From JAWXCM01 sp034408745 (lineage in GTDB: Bacteria; Acidobacteriota; Terriglobia; Bryobacterales; Bryobacteraceae), in NCBI GenBank assembly GCA_034408745.1, contig JAWXCM010000198.1, positions 1-18,289 of the forward strand: a stretch of 18,289 nucleotides of DNA, written 5' to 3'. Position 1 is the stretch's first letter, and each line of letters begins with the position of its first letter. A model generated the notes under the pieces. The model was not told the origin of the DNA. It did no database searches and saw nothing but the letters and a program-made list of their open reading frames with translations. Made by a program: the position numbers and the translations under genes. Positions 1 through 7,440 of this stretch are shown in pieces.

Positions 1-1
1 C

Positions 2-401
2 GGCGACCCCGCAAAGTCCACGCGCGGATGGGACGAACCAACCCTCGCCGTCCTGCGCGACGGGCGCATCCTCGCCATCCTCCGCGGATCCAATGACAAA
101 CGCCCCCAACTCCCCGCCCACAAATGGGCCTGCTGGTCCTCCGACGGAGGCCGCTCCTGGACCACACCCCAGCCCTGGACCTTCGACGACCTCCTGCCGC
201 ACCCCAACGGCCGCAACTCCTTCATGCTCGGCAACAGCCAACGAGCAGAACTCCTTCCGAGACCGCCCCCTCTACCCGTTCGTCATCGGCGCCCGACTCC
301 TCAAGCTCCACCGGACATACGCCGGGTGCGGCGTGGTGCGAGGGGCAGCCGCGGCATCGTCGAGGCGCCGAAGTAAACGCACCGGCGCTGATGCATACTG
401 A
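2..401 (+). pseudogene. BNR/sialidase-like protein, 3' end, probably frameshifted
   Basis: The window opens inside a gene read in the frame starting at base 2. The translation has an Asp-box-like motif (SSDGGRSWT, about bases 155-181) preceded by GWDEPTLAVLRDGRILAILRG, as in BNR-repeat exo-alpha-sialidase-like proteins, which are usually secreted glycan-acting or glycan-binding propellers. After about base 235 this frame turns into a Pro/Arg-rich stretch and stops at 374-376. The neighbouring frame instead gives NSFRDRPLYPFVIGAR (about bases 249-300), resembling the usual C-terminal block of the family (..RYPLVIG..), and stops at 399-401. The simplest reading is one indel near 235-250. The 5' part lies outside the window, so exact family and substrate cannot be judged. 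Confidence 0.55.
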
Positions 402-417
402 AGGGGGTGGCAACCAT

Positions 418-639
418 ATGAAGAGGACAATTCAGGTGCGAATCAGCAAAGGCGAACGTCAGTTCGTGGCTGAATGTCTTGATCTGCCGGTGGTCACGCA
501 GGCGCCCAGCCTCGATGAACTGGCCGTGAACATCCGGGAGGCAATCGGGCTTCATCTCGAAGGCGAGGATCTGGCGGCGCTCGGAATTGCGAGCAACCCC
601 ACTATTCTCGCGACCATGGAGTTGGAAGCCGTCGCCTGA
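418..639 (+). CDS. hicB: HicB-family antitoxin (short form)
   Basis: A 73-residue protein with the HicB N-terminal partial RNase-H-like fold signature: alternating strands (TIQVRISKGERQFVAECLDL), then SLDELAVNIREAIGLHLEGED, the usual helix of HicB antitoxins. It should bind and neutralise the HicA toxin encoded next to it and may autoregulate the operon, as is known for HicB proteins. No separate C-terminal DNA-binding domain is present, which is common in short HicB. Start at 418 is chosen because AGGGGGTGG lies at 402-410, seven bases upstream; an in-frame ATG at 391 is less well placed. The stop codon overlaps the hicA start by one base (TGATG), implying translational coupling. Confidence 0.88.
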   Translation: MKRTIQVRISKGERQFVAECLDLPVVTQAPSLDELAVNIREAIGLHLEGEDLAALGIASNPTILATMELEAVA

Positions 640-884
640 TGCCGAAGTTGCGAACGCTGTCCGGAAGCGAGGTGATCGCGCTCCTCGGTGATTTCGGCTT
701 CCGACCTCTCTCGCAGCGTGGCAGCCATGTGAAGGTTCGCCGCATTCTCGACGACGGCCAGCACCAAACGCTAACGATTCCAAACCACCATGAAGTTGAC
801 CGAGGCACTCTTCACGCGGTGTTCCGGCAGGCTTGCCGATTCATCGCGGAATCGGAACTGCGTCGCGTGTTCTTTACGGAGTAA
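639..884 (+). CDS. hicA: HicA-family mRNA interferase toxin
   Basis: An 81-residue protein with the double-stranded-RNA-binding-like fold of HicA toxins: SGSEVIALLGDFGFRPLSQRGSH followed by KVRR, then TLTIPNHHEVDRGTLHAVFRQA. The catalytic histidine of the family sits in the GSH motif (about residue 30). HicA cleaves mRNA independently of the ribosome when released from HicB. Its ATG overlaps the hicB stop by one base, the classic antitoxin-toxin arrangement, although in this operon the antitoxin comes first. Length is in the normal range, and the gene looks intact apart from a slightly longer C-terminus (FIAESELRRVFFTE). Confidence 0.88.
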   Translation: MPKLRTLSGSEVIALLGDFGFRPLSQRGSHVKVRRILDDGQHQTLTIPNHHEVDRGTLHAVFRQACRFIAESELRRVFFTE

Positions 885-1156
885 CGACGGCGTCGCATCC
901 GACTGGAGTATTGGCTCGTCGCCGCGAATCCGGGTCCCACCCGCAGAACGTCGATTGCGGAAAGATAGCCGAATCAGTACCGACAAGTCGTTAGTGTCCT
1001 CTCGGAAGTGTCGCTGAAGACGGACGGCTCGCGCGACACGAATGCGCGACACTTTCGATGGGACGACTTACGATTCGAGACGAAGGAAAGGGAATCCAGT
1101 GAGCAGAAGTAAGCACAGCCCATCAGTCGCAAAGGCTGGTTCGGCGCTACCCTCTG
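885..1156. other. Intergenic stretch with a 9-bp inverted repeat
   Basis: No convincing gene is present between hicA and the left end of the IS3-type element. AAGTGTCGC at 1006-1014 and GCGACACTT at 1046-1054 form a perfect 9-bp inverted repeat with a 31-base loop, and GCGCGACAC occurs twice (about 1031 and 1044). This may be a weak terminator or leftover of older mobile DNA; no T-run follows. Confidence 0.4.
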
Positions 1157-1184
1157 TGACAACATGAGTGAGACAGTTCTTTGG
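1157..1184 (+). repeat. Left terminal inverted repeat of the IS3-family element
   Basis: Pairs with the complement of 2731-2758. Shared blocks include CAAC near the tip and the 11-base run TGAGACAGTTC; mismatches are scattered between them. Confidence 0.85.
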
Positions 1185-1221
1185 TTCCTGATTAGTGAGC
1201 AGGGCGGGAACGAGAACCTAC

Positions 1222-2725
1222 ATGAACAAGCAGCATCTGAACGGTATTCCATTGACGGTGGTGGAGGCGAAACGAAGCGAGGGCGAGCCTGGCGAGCACG
1301 AGCGCAGTGAAGCCTCCACCACCGTCGGCGCCGCTGCGCGGCGCCCCGACCCGGAGGTGACTCCGCGCGCCAAACGGCGGACTTTTCCCGCCGCCTACAA
1401 ACAGAAGGTCCTGGCCGAGGCCGACCGGGTGAAAGAACCCGGAGACATCGGAGCGCTTCTCCGTCGTGAAGGCCTGTATTCATCCCATCTGACCCACTGG
1501 CGTCAGGAACGCCTGGCGGGCATCACCCAGGGTCTCACCCCGCGCAAACGCGGCCCCAAACCCGTTGATGATCCATCCTTCAAACGCGTTCAGCAGTTGC
1601 TCCGCGACAACGAGCGCCTCACCGAACGTCTGCGCAAAGCAGAGATCATTATCGACGTCCAAAAAAAAAGTAGCCTCGCTGCTGGGAATCGCGCTGGCCT
1701 CCCCAACGGCAGAGGATCTGCTCTGATGGCGGGTGCAATCGAACTTGCGGCCGAGGTGGGAACAGCTCCCGCCTGCGCCGCTCTCGGTCTCCCGCGCGCC
1801 TCCTTCTACCGCAACAACAGGCCCCCGGTTCACGGACCCAATCCCGCGCGTCCCAAACCAGCACGCGCCCTCGAATCTTCCGAGCGGGAAACCGTACTCG
1901 CTCACCTGCACAGTGAGCGTTTTCGTGATCAGGCTCCCGCCGAAGTCTGCGCCACTCTGCTTGATGAAGGCCTTTATCATTGCTCTGCCAGGACCATGTA
2001 CCGCCTGCTCGCCCAGCAGGGACAGACAAGGGAACGAAGAGATCAACTCGTTCATCCCGCTTACCAAAAGCCCCAGCTCTCCGCATCGGCTCCAAATCAG
2101 CTCTGGAGCTGGGACATCACCAAACTCCTCGGTCCTGCCAAATGGACCTACTTCTACCTCTATGTCATCCTCGACGTTTTCAGCCGCTACGTCGTTGGCT
2201 GGATGGTCGCTTACCGCGAGAGTTCGGTGCTCGCCACCAAACTGATTGACAGCTCATGCGGCAAGCAGGAGATCGGTCGTGATCAACTTACCGTCCATGC
2301 TGACAACGGTTCCTCGATGACATCAAAGCCCGTCGCATTTCTGCTCAGCGATCTGGGCGTTACCAAACCCACAGCCGACCTCACGTGTCAAACGACAATC
2401 CCTACTCGGAAAGCCAGTTCAAGCTCTCAAGTACCGGCCCACCTTCCCTGACAGATTTGCTTCCATTCACGACGCCCGCTCCCATGTCAAAGAATTCATC
2501 CTCTGGTACAACGAGAGCCACCGCCACTCCGGAATCAGTATGCTGACCCCGTCAATGCTCCATCATGGAGAGGCCACAACCGTCATCGCACTCAGGCAGA
2601 CCGTGCTCGACAGGGCCTATGCCCTGCACCCCGAACGCTTTGTCAAAAAACCGCCTTCGTCTTGTCCGGCGCCTCAACACGTCTGGATCAACAAACCACC
2701 TGAACCGGAGTCTAATACTCCGTAA
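1222..2725 (+). pseudogene. IS3-family transposase (OrfA-OrfB), two frameshifts
   Basis: The N-terminal half (AKRRTFPAAYKQKVLAEA..., ...SSHLTHWRQERLAG) is the OrfA helix-turn-helix, followed by a leucine-rich coiled segment (LLRDNERLTERLRKAEIIID). A run of nine A at 1661-1669 joins OrfA and OrfB in one frame; the alternative frame continues KVASLLGIALASPTAEDLL and stops by overlapping ATG 1726. OrfB shows the rve integrase core: Asp in WSWDITK (2113-2115) and Asp in VHADNGS (2302-2304). After TKP (about 2368) one base is missing, because the +1 frame reads HSRPHVSNDNPYSESQFK and contains the third catalytic residue Glu at 2409-2411. A second base is missing at about 2423, after which a third frame continues KYRPTFPDRFASIHD... 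and ...WYNESHRHSGIS to the stop at 2725. The uninterrupted reading ends at 2451 and lacks the catalytic Glu, so it should be inactive. GTG 1195 is a possible earlier start; ATG 1222 is preferred. Confidence 0.88.
1254..1326. repeat. 15-bp perfect inverted repeat inside transposase 5' coding region
   Basis: GACGGTGGTGGAGGC (1254-1268) is the exact reverse complement of GCCTCCACCACCGTC (1312-1326), separated by 43 bases rich in GCGAG-type repeats. The encoded residues (about VEAKRSEGEPGEHERSEAS) look like a low-complexity linker before the helix-turn-helix. In RNA this could form a stable stem near the transposase start. Confidence 0.8.
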
Positions 2726-2730
2726 ATTCT

Positions 2731-2758
2731 CCCCTGAACTGTCTCAAACTCGTTGACA
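2731..2758 (-). repeat. Right terminal inverted repeat of the IS3-family element
   Basis: Partner of 1157-1184; contains GAACTGTCTCA, the complement of the conserved block, and ends in GTTGACA at 2758. Confidence 0.85.
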
Positions 2759-2800
2759 CGTTCCGCTACGGCGCAAAATCAGCTACGATGGCCGACGAAC

Positions 2801-3673
2801 ATGACGAAACGAGCGTGGTTAAAGCAATTCGCGAATGACCTCACGACGATCATCGCTGGCGAGCCCGGACTGCGGGTACTCCCTCGCCAGCATGTGCACC
2901 GCACCAACACGGATGGTCACGTCATTAAGATTGGAAAACTTAAAGGACGCCGAAATACCGGGGTCGAGTTGTGGCTCGACATGTGGACGCATGACCTGCG
3001 TCTCTGGTGCGGACTCGCTACCAGAGATTCTGACTTGGCAGTAAAGTTGAGTTCCTCGCGGAAGCCGTCGGTCCGGCCAGCAGTGCGACTCACTTACAGC
3101 GACACCGAAGAATACCGGCAGTACAGTCGGCTGGTAAATACACTGCCGGCAACGTCATTGGAACGTCCCATTGCAGAGGCCTACGAGCCTTGGTTTTTCC
3201 ATGGAGTTTTCTCGGACGCAAAGGTCATGAAGCAGATAACAGCGGGGCGCATCCACCCACCTTTGCTTGGACGAGTTGCAGACGCTCTGACAGGCATGTT
3301 GCGAGCTGCTGTCGGACTGCTTCCAACAGCTAATGAGGAGGAATCTAGTACCACGGAGGAGCTCAAGAAACACCTGCAGCGGGAGCAGTGGATACGTAAC
3401 ACTAGGGTCGCAGAAGAGCGCAAGTTGTTTGACAACTACACCTGCCAGGTATGCGAATTTCATGCTCCGCTGGTCTGCGCTGCAGCGCCATCACGTGCTT
3501 GCCTTGAGGCCCACCATGTTCAGTGGCTCTCAAGCTCGGTGGAAGACAGGGTAGCTATTTGCAGCGATGACTTAATTACACTTTGCTGCAACTGTCATTC
3601 AATCGTGCATCGTCAGGAATGGACAATAAGGCAGGCGAGAAGAAGATTCAAGAAGCGGGCGGTAACCGTCTAA
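2801..3673 (+). CDS. HNH endonuclease-domain protein
   Basis: A 290-residue protein with an HNH nuclease domain at the C-terminus (about residues 205-275): YTCQVC (Cys215, Cys218), EAHHV (His238-His239), then LCCNCHSIVH (Cys262/Cys265 as a second zinc pair, Asn264, His270). This is the treble-clef HNH layout with structural CxxC pairs, seen in McrA-like and other DNA-cutting proteins. The first 200 residues match nothing I recognise and may be a specificity or DNA-binding region; an acidic helical linker (ANEEESSTTEELKKHLQREQ) joins the halves. ATG 2801 is chosen because the only longer in-frame start (TTG 2753) lies inside the end of the upstream insertion sequence. The gene begins 43 bases after one insertion sequence and its stop codon directly abuts the next, so its own promoter may be lost. 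Base composition looks less GC-rich than its neighbours, especially near 3540-3600. A defence role is possible but not shown. Confidence 0.8.
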   Translation: MTKRAWLKQFANDLTTIIAGEPGLRVLPRQHVHRTNTDGHVIKIGKLKGRRNTGVELWLDMWTHDLRLWCGLATRDSDLAVKLSSSRKPSVRPAVRLTYSDTEEYRQYSRLVNTLPATSLERPIAEAYEPWFFHGVFSDAKVMKQITAGRIHPPLLGRVADALTGMLRAAVGLLPTANEEESSTTEELKKHLQREQWIRNTRVAEERKLFDNYTCQVCEFHAPLVCAAAPSRACLEAHHVQWLSSSVEDRVAICSDDLITLCCNCHSIVHRQEWTIRQARRRFKKRAVTV

Positions 3674-5422
3674 CCTGAGCTATGCGCAGCGGTGAGCCTT
3701 CGCGTTGAGCGGAAGCGTAGCGAACCATTTGGGGACCCCATAAACATTGGGGTACAACAGAGAATTGCGAGGAGCCCCTTCGCAGAACCGACCCCAAGGA
3801 GGTCACCCAAATGGTTACGAACGAAAACAAGCATAGCGACAAAACCACCGTAAAACAAGGCTCCGAAGAGGCTGCGCCGGAGCCCAATAAAATCAATGCT
3901 TCCACGCCCTATGACTTCTCCGGTAAGAATCTGACCCCATACGGTGGGCTGCTGCCGGTCATCACCATGCTGGAGAAACTCGGGTTCCAGTCCATGGTGG
4001 AACAGACCCTGACCTCGAAGCGGATTCCCCGTGCCATGGATCCGTACCGGTTCGTGCTGGGCATCGTGCTCGGCCTCTACATCGGCTTTCCACGGCTGAA
4101 CCAGTTGCGCTTCATCGCCCGCGACCCGATCCTGACGGGTATTCTCAAAGTCAGCAAGCTGCCGGTGCAATCCACTTTCTGGAGATTCGTGAACGCGCTG
4201 CATGGCAGTGTCGCCAGGCAGATTCTGACCATCATGCGGGCTCTGCGGGAACGGGTCTGGGAGGCGGCCAACGTGAAGTTGGAGGTCGTCACCATCGACA
4301 CCGACACTACCGTTCACACCCTGTACGGAAAACAGATGGGCGGACGTAAGAGCTACAACCCGAAGAACAAAGGCAAGAAGAGTTATCAGCCGATGCTGAC
4401 GTTTATCGCCGAGACGCGAGAATACGTCTGGGGCGGGTTGCGTAATGGCGACCGTCCGACCGGCAAACAGATCGGCGATCACCTGCGGAGCGTGTATGCG
4501 GCCCTGCCGCGGGGTGTGAAGCGGATTTTCGGCCGGGTCGATTCGGGTTTCTACTGCTGGGAGGCGGTCGAGGCTTATGAGGAATTCCACGCCCAGTTTG
4601 AGATCTGTGCCCGTAAGACATCCCGACTGGTCGAGCAACTGCGCCGCGCCGAGTGGAAGCCGTCGCCCAACACGGATGCCGACGCGGAGTGCGAATTCTA
4701 TTACCAGCCGGACGGATGGAGCAAGCCCTACCGGTTCGTGGCCCTGCGCAGCCAGAAAGAGCGCGAGGAACCGGAAGCGGAGGAAGCTGAGCAATACCAG
4801 TTGTTCGAAAGCAGCCAGTACAAATATCGGGTCTTCGTGACCAGCATGCGCGATCCGATCGACTTGGTAGTCTGGTTTTATGGCCAGCGCGGCAGCGCGG
4901 AAAACCTGATCAAAGAGGCGAACAACGATGCCGGGCTGGCGGCGCATCCTTCGGGCCGCTTTGACGTGAACGGTAATCACTTCCAGATGGCCATGCTGGC
5001 CTACAACCTGAACTGCTGGCTGATGCTGTTCAATCGCGAGCCACAGGCGGACGCCGCCGAACTGCGGCACACGACTCTGGCGACCTCGCGGCTCCGCTTC
5101 CTGTTCGTGGCGGCGAAGATCTGGCGCCACGCAGGCCGCACTGGAGTGAGCTATGGCGACCACTACGAGGAGAAAGGTGTGTTCAACAGGTTGATGGATC
5201 GGCTGCGCCGGATTACGCCACGCGCGCAGGGCTACGCGCCGGTGATGCTGCCGGCATTGCGCTGAAAAACATCCCCGCCGGTCCTTCGAGCGTCGTGCAT
5301 AAGAATTCATGCGCGGGCGGCAAGCGCAACGAAGCAAGTGACTTCGGCGCAGAGCTTGGCGGGAAAGACTCTCGGGAAGGGCTGGAGTCAGCGAAAACCG
5401 GACCGACTTACTCAACCACAGG
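3674..5422 (+). mobile_element. IS1380-family insertion sequence
   Basis: Bounded on content by the HNH gene stop (3671-3673) and the truncated receptor that resumes after 5422. The proposed ends are CCTG at 3674 and CAGG at 5422, with weak imperfect terminal similarity (CCTGAGCTATG against CCTGTGGTTGA). It holds one transposase plus about 137 bases of leader and 157 bases after the gene. Flanks CTAA and CGCC do not match, so no target duplication is seen. Boundaries could be off by several bases. Confidence 0.7.
3811..5265 (+). CDS. IS1380-family transposase
   Basis: A 484-residue DDE transposase of the IS1380 family. The N-terminal block is YGGLLPVITMLEKLGF with DPYRFVLGIVLGLYIGFPRLNQLR. 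Catalytic residues appear as Asp163 (VVTIDTDTTV, followed by LYGKQMGGRKSYNPKNKGKK, a family hallmark), Asp244 (FGRVDSGFYC) and Glu364 (YGQRGSAENLIKEAN). The ATG has a strong ribosome binding site, AAGGAGG at 3796-3802, eight bases upstream. The reading frame is full length and unbroken, so the protein may be active. A short acidic insert (EEPEAEEAEQYQ, about residues 319-330) is charged but not disruptive. It sits between the HNH gene and a receptor remnant whose 5' end is missing. Confidence 0.92.
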   Translation: MVTNENKHSDKTTVKQGSEEAAPEPNKINASTPYDFSGKNLTPYGGLLPVITMLEKLGFQSMVEQTLTSKRIPRAMDPYRFVLGIVLGLYIGFPRLNQLRFIARDPILTGILKVSKLPVQSTFWRFVNALHGSVARQILTIMRALRERVWEAANVKLEVVTIDTDTTVHTLYGKQMGGRKSYNPKNKGKKSYQPMLTFIAETREYVWGGLRNGDRPTGKQIGDHLRSVYAALPRGVKRIFGRVDSGFYCWEAVEAYEEFHAQFEICARKTSRLVEQLRRAEWKPSPNTDADAECEFYYQPDGWSKPYRFVALRSQKEREEPEAEEAEQYQLFESSQYKYRVFVTSMRDPIDLVVWFYGQRGSAENLIKEANNDAGLAAHPSGRFDVNGNHFQMAMLAYNLNCWLMLFNREPQADAAELRHTTLATSRLRFLFVAAKIWRHAGRTGVSYGDHYEEKGVFNRLMDRLRRITPRAQGYAPVMLPALR

Positions 5423-6076
5423 CGCCATCAGCCGAGCCAGACCAGCGCTCGGGACGCCGATCGTGTGCATAATTCAGGTTACAACTATCACGTACAAACG
5501 AACCAGACGTTTTACGATGGCGTCGATAATTACCTGAAGAACTTCACCGCGCAGGACTCGGGCACGCCGCGCCACCGGCTGGTGACGTCCGGCACGTGGG
5601 CGCTGCCTGTCGGCAAGGGACGCGCATTCCTGTCCGGATCGTCGCGGCTACTGAATTCCCTGGTCGGGGGATGGAATCTGGCTGGCGTGGCGACATGGCA
5701 CACTGGCACTCTGTTGAACTTCCCGGCCATGGTAGTAAACGGCGACCCCACCGTCTCCAGCCCCGGACCCGGCGGCTGGTTCAACACTTCGGCATTCTCG
5801 ATCCTGCCGGCTTTCACCAGGCGCGCGAACCCATGGTATTACTCCAACATCCACGGGCCGATGTTCCTCAACATTGACGGAACGCTGAATAAGGATCTCA
5901 GCGTCACGGAGCGCATCCGCCTGCAACTGCACATGGATGCCTTCAACACATTCAACAACATGAACTGGAACAATCCGAACATGACCGTCGGCAGCAGCCA
6001 GTTCGGAAGATCCACCGATATCTATCCCCAGAGCTTCGGAAGGCGGCTGCAACTCGGCCTCAAGCTGATGTTCTGA
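5423..6076 (+). pseudogene. TonB-dependent receptor, C-terminal remnant
   Basis: The frame ending at 6076 encodes the last strands of an Oar/Solibacter-type TonB-dependent receptor barrel: NSGYNYHVQTNQTFYDGVDN, then PRHRLVTSGTWALPVGKGR, GGWNLAGVATWHTGTLLNF, LPAFTRRANP and TERIRLQLHMDAFNTFNNMNW, closing with a C-terminal aromatic residue (LKLMF). It aligns block by block with the end of the full-length receptor at 11748-15167 (PRHRLTG, LPFGKGR, GGWSLSGL, LPAFTRRTNP, EHIRFELRMESYNAFNN). About 200 residues remain of an expected 1000 or more; the frame is open back to the IS1380 end but has no start context. The insertion element, or a deletion starting at it, removed the plug and most of the barrel. 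A GTG at 5465 could initiate a fragment, but this would not form a receptor. Confidence 0.85.
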
Positions 6077-6086
6077 AATATGGAGA

Positions 6087-6117
6087 CCCGCATGCCAACC
6101 TTGAACCGGCATGCGGG
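6087..6117. terminator. Strong hairpin after the receptor remnant
   Basis: CCCGCATGCC (6087-6096) and GGCATGCGGG (6108-6117) form a perfect 10-bp stem with an 11-base loop, ten bases after the receptor stop. There is no following T-run on the plus strand, so it is either a non-canonical terminator or an mRNA 3' stabilising stem. Confidence 0.6.
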
Positions 6118-6268
6118 CCAACCACGTCATCCGCGTAATCTCGATGGAAAGCGCGTTTTCACCAGAACGTCCGTAGAAGGCGTTACATCCATCCCACCCA
6201 AGGTTGCGTGTTGTCCTGACAGACCACAACCGCTTCGCGCGAAATCCTGGACGGGATAGCTGCCTTTT

Positions 6269-7036
6269 TCATCGCAGCGCGATCCGAGCAGGCTTCGCCT
6301 TGTCAAACTTACCCGGCGCGGCAGGTGCACGGCGCGGCGGCAATTCCATCGTTTGAGCGTAACGCTCCGGCTGCTCAGTGATGATGCGGATGCTCTTCAA
6401 CCGGATCACACTACGCGTGTCGTTGGGCAAGTCGCCGAGCGCGTGAATCTTGAGCGCGATTCTGCCCGCGCGATATTCTTCGTCCACCAGATGAGACGTG
6501 GGGACTCCGTTCACCCAGACCTTGATCGTATCGCCGATGCATTCGATGCGGAAATGCGCCCACTCACCCAGCTTAAACGCGGCGCGGCCCGCTTCGTTGT
6601 CCGCGAGGTCGTGCAGCCAGCGCCACGAATCACCGAAGTCATCGAACACCCCGCCCGTCCAGGCGCGGGTCGTATTGTCAACCTTCACCTGATAGCCGTT
6701 GAGCCGCACTTTGGCATCGGCGGGTGCCTCCACGCACCGCAGCAGAATGCCGCTGTTGAAGCCGGGATCGTCCTTCAAATCCAGTTCGAGAATGAAGTCG
6801 CCGTATTTTTCCGTGGAAGTGACGAACGTGTGCTCGACCGTGTTGGTCCGTTGCCGCAGCACCATCGCGCCGTCTTCAATTTCGGCCGAGGCGAGATTTG
6901 TCGGCCCAACGAGTTTCCAGCCGGTGTAATCCTGGCCATTGAAAAGCGAGACCCACGGCGCGGCGGCGGCGGGCGACTGAGCGCGGACTGTGGTGACAGC
7001 CAGCACCACAGCGATCAAGGTGGAGATTAGTCTCAT
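6269..7036 (-). CDS. Secreted DUF1080 (3-keto-disaccharide hydrolase-like) protein
   Basis: A 255-residue protein with a signal peptide (MRLISTLIAVVLAVTTVRAQ) and one DUF1080 domain, a concanavalin-like beta sandwich abundant in Acidobacteriota and Planctomycetota; some members hydrolyse 3-keto-glycosides. Family motifs are WVSLFNGQDYTGWKLVG (about residues 28-44), DFILELDLKDDPGFNSGILLR, NGYQVKVDN and GEWAHFRIECIGDTIKVWVNG. ATG at 7036 is selected because it places the hydrophobic signal at the N-terminus; a TTG 15 codons upstream adds a non-signal extension. No clear Shine-Dalgarno is visible. The tail after about residue 225 (PPRRAPAAPGKFDKAKPAR) is Pro/Lys-rich and probably disordered. It is transcribed away from the genes that start near 7050 and toward the receptor remnant. 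A glycan substrate is inferred from family only. Confidence 0.85.
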   Translation of the reverse strand: MRLISTLIAVVLAVTTVRAQSPAAAAPWVSLFNGQDYTGWKLVGPTNLASAEIEDGAMVLRQRTNTVEHTFVTSTEKYGDFILELDLKDDPGFNSGILLRCVEAPADAKVRLNGYQVKVDNTTRAWTGGVFDDFGDSWRWLHDLADNEAGRAAFKLGEWAHFRIECIGDTIKVWVNGVPTSHLVDEEYRAGRIALKIHALGDLPNDTRSVIRLKSIRIITEQPERYAQTMELPPRRAPAAPGKFDKAKPARIALR

Positions 7037-7062
7037 GCAACGAATATAGTGCACGTTTATGA

Positions 7063-7440
7063 CGGTGGAAAATTGCTGCAATTAATCAGGGAGATGTACC
7101 GGCAACCGCCGGACGCCGGCGGCAGCACCTGTTTCTTCATCGTCCGTTTGAATGCAAAGCCGTCTGGATTCTGGAGGAATTCTTCCGGGCAGTCGATGTC
7201 CGGCCGCTCCCCGAATACCTCGATACCTGGGGCAATGTGGCCGATCAGGTGGAGCAAAAGGTCAACGCCGGACTCGTCGCGGTCTGCCGGACAAGCAGTG
7301 CCCACCGCCTTGCGGGCTGGCGGGGCCGGCAGGTCACCGAGGACGCCTCGCTGCCCGCCAGCGTGCTTCGCGAAGCCTGGTCGTTCGACTCAGTTATCGA
7401 CGTGCTGGCAGGAAGGCTTCGTGTCGAAAGCAACGGCTAA
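7063..7440 (+). other. Possible decayed small gene, unrecognised
   Basis: This frame is open from 7063 to the stop at 7438-7440 and reads like a real protein (FLHRPFECKAVWILEEFFRA, then PEYLDTWGNVADQVEQKVNAG, then LPASVLREAWSFDSVIDVLA). It has no ATG; the first usable start is GTG 7237, which would drop the best-looking part. The neighbouring frame has GTG 7049 and ATG 7094 and could join this frame by a shift near 7130, which suggests a gene that lost its start through an indel. I recognise no family and assign no function. Confidence 0.35.

Larger units (their letters stand above)
1157..2758 (+). mobile_element. IS3-family insertion sequence, inactivated
   Basis: A 1602-bp element beginning TGACAAC and ending GTTGACA, with imperfect 28-bp terminal inverted repeats and the TG...CA ends typical of IS3-family elements. 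It carries a single transposase region in the orfA-orfB layout. No matching short target duplication is visible: CTCTG precedes the left end and CGTTC follows the right end. This is compatible with an old insertion or a later rearrangement at one end. The transposase is frameshifted twice, so the element is probably immobile by itself. Confidence 0.88.

Noticed and set aside
1254..1326. CRISPR-like repeat cluster
   Set aside because: Only one inverted repeat pair; no regularly spaced direct repeats, here or elsewhere in the window, and no cas genes.
3725..3760. GGGGACCCC and repeated TTGGGG near the IS1380-type transposase leader as an operator
   Set aside because: Short GC-rich symmetry near an insertion-sequence end; nothing supports a regulator binding here.
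3648..3905. Short minus-strand frame across the start of the IS1380-type element
   Set aside because: Overlaps the transposase leader and start with a strong plus-strand ribosome binding site; no family features.
3670..5415. 581-codon open frame on the minus strand opposite the IS1380-type transposase
   Set aside because: It mirrors a well-supported DDE transposase gene, its sequence is Arg/His/Gln-rich with no recognisable domain, and long antisense frames are expected in GC-rich coding DNA.
6353..7030. 225-codon plus-strand frame opposite the DUF1080 gene
   Set aside because: It is the antisense shadow of a gene with a clear signal peptide and family motifs.
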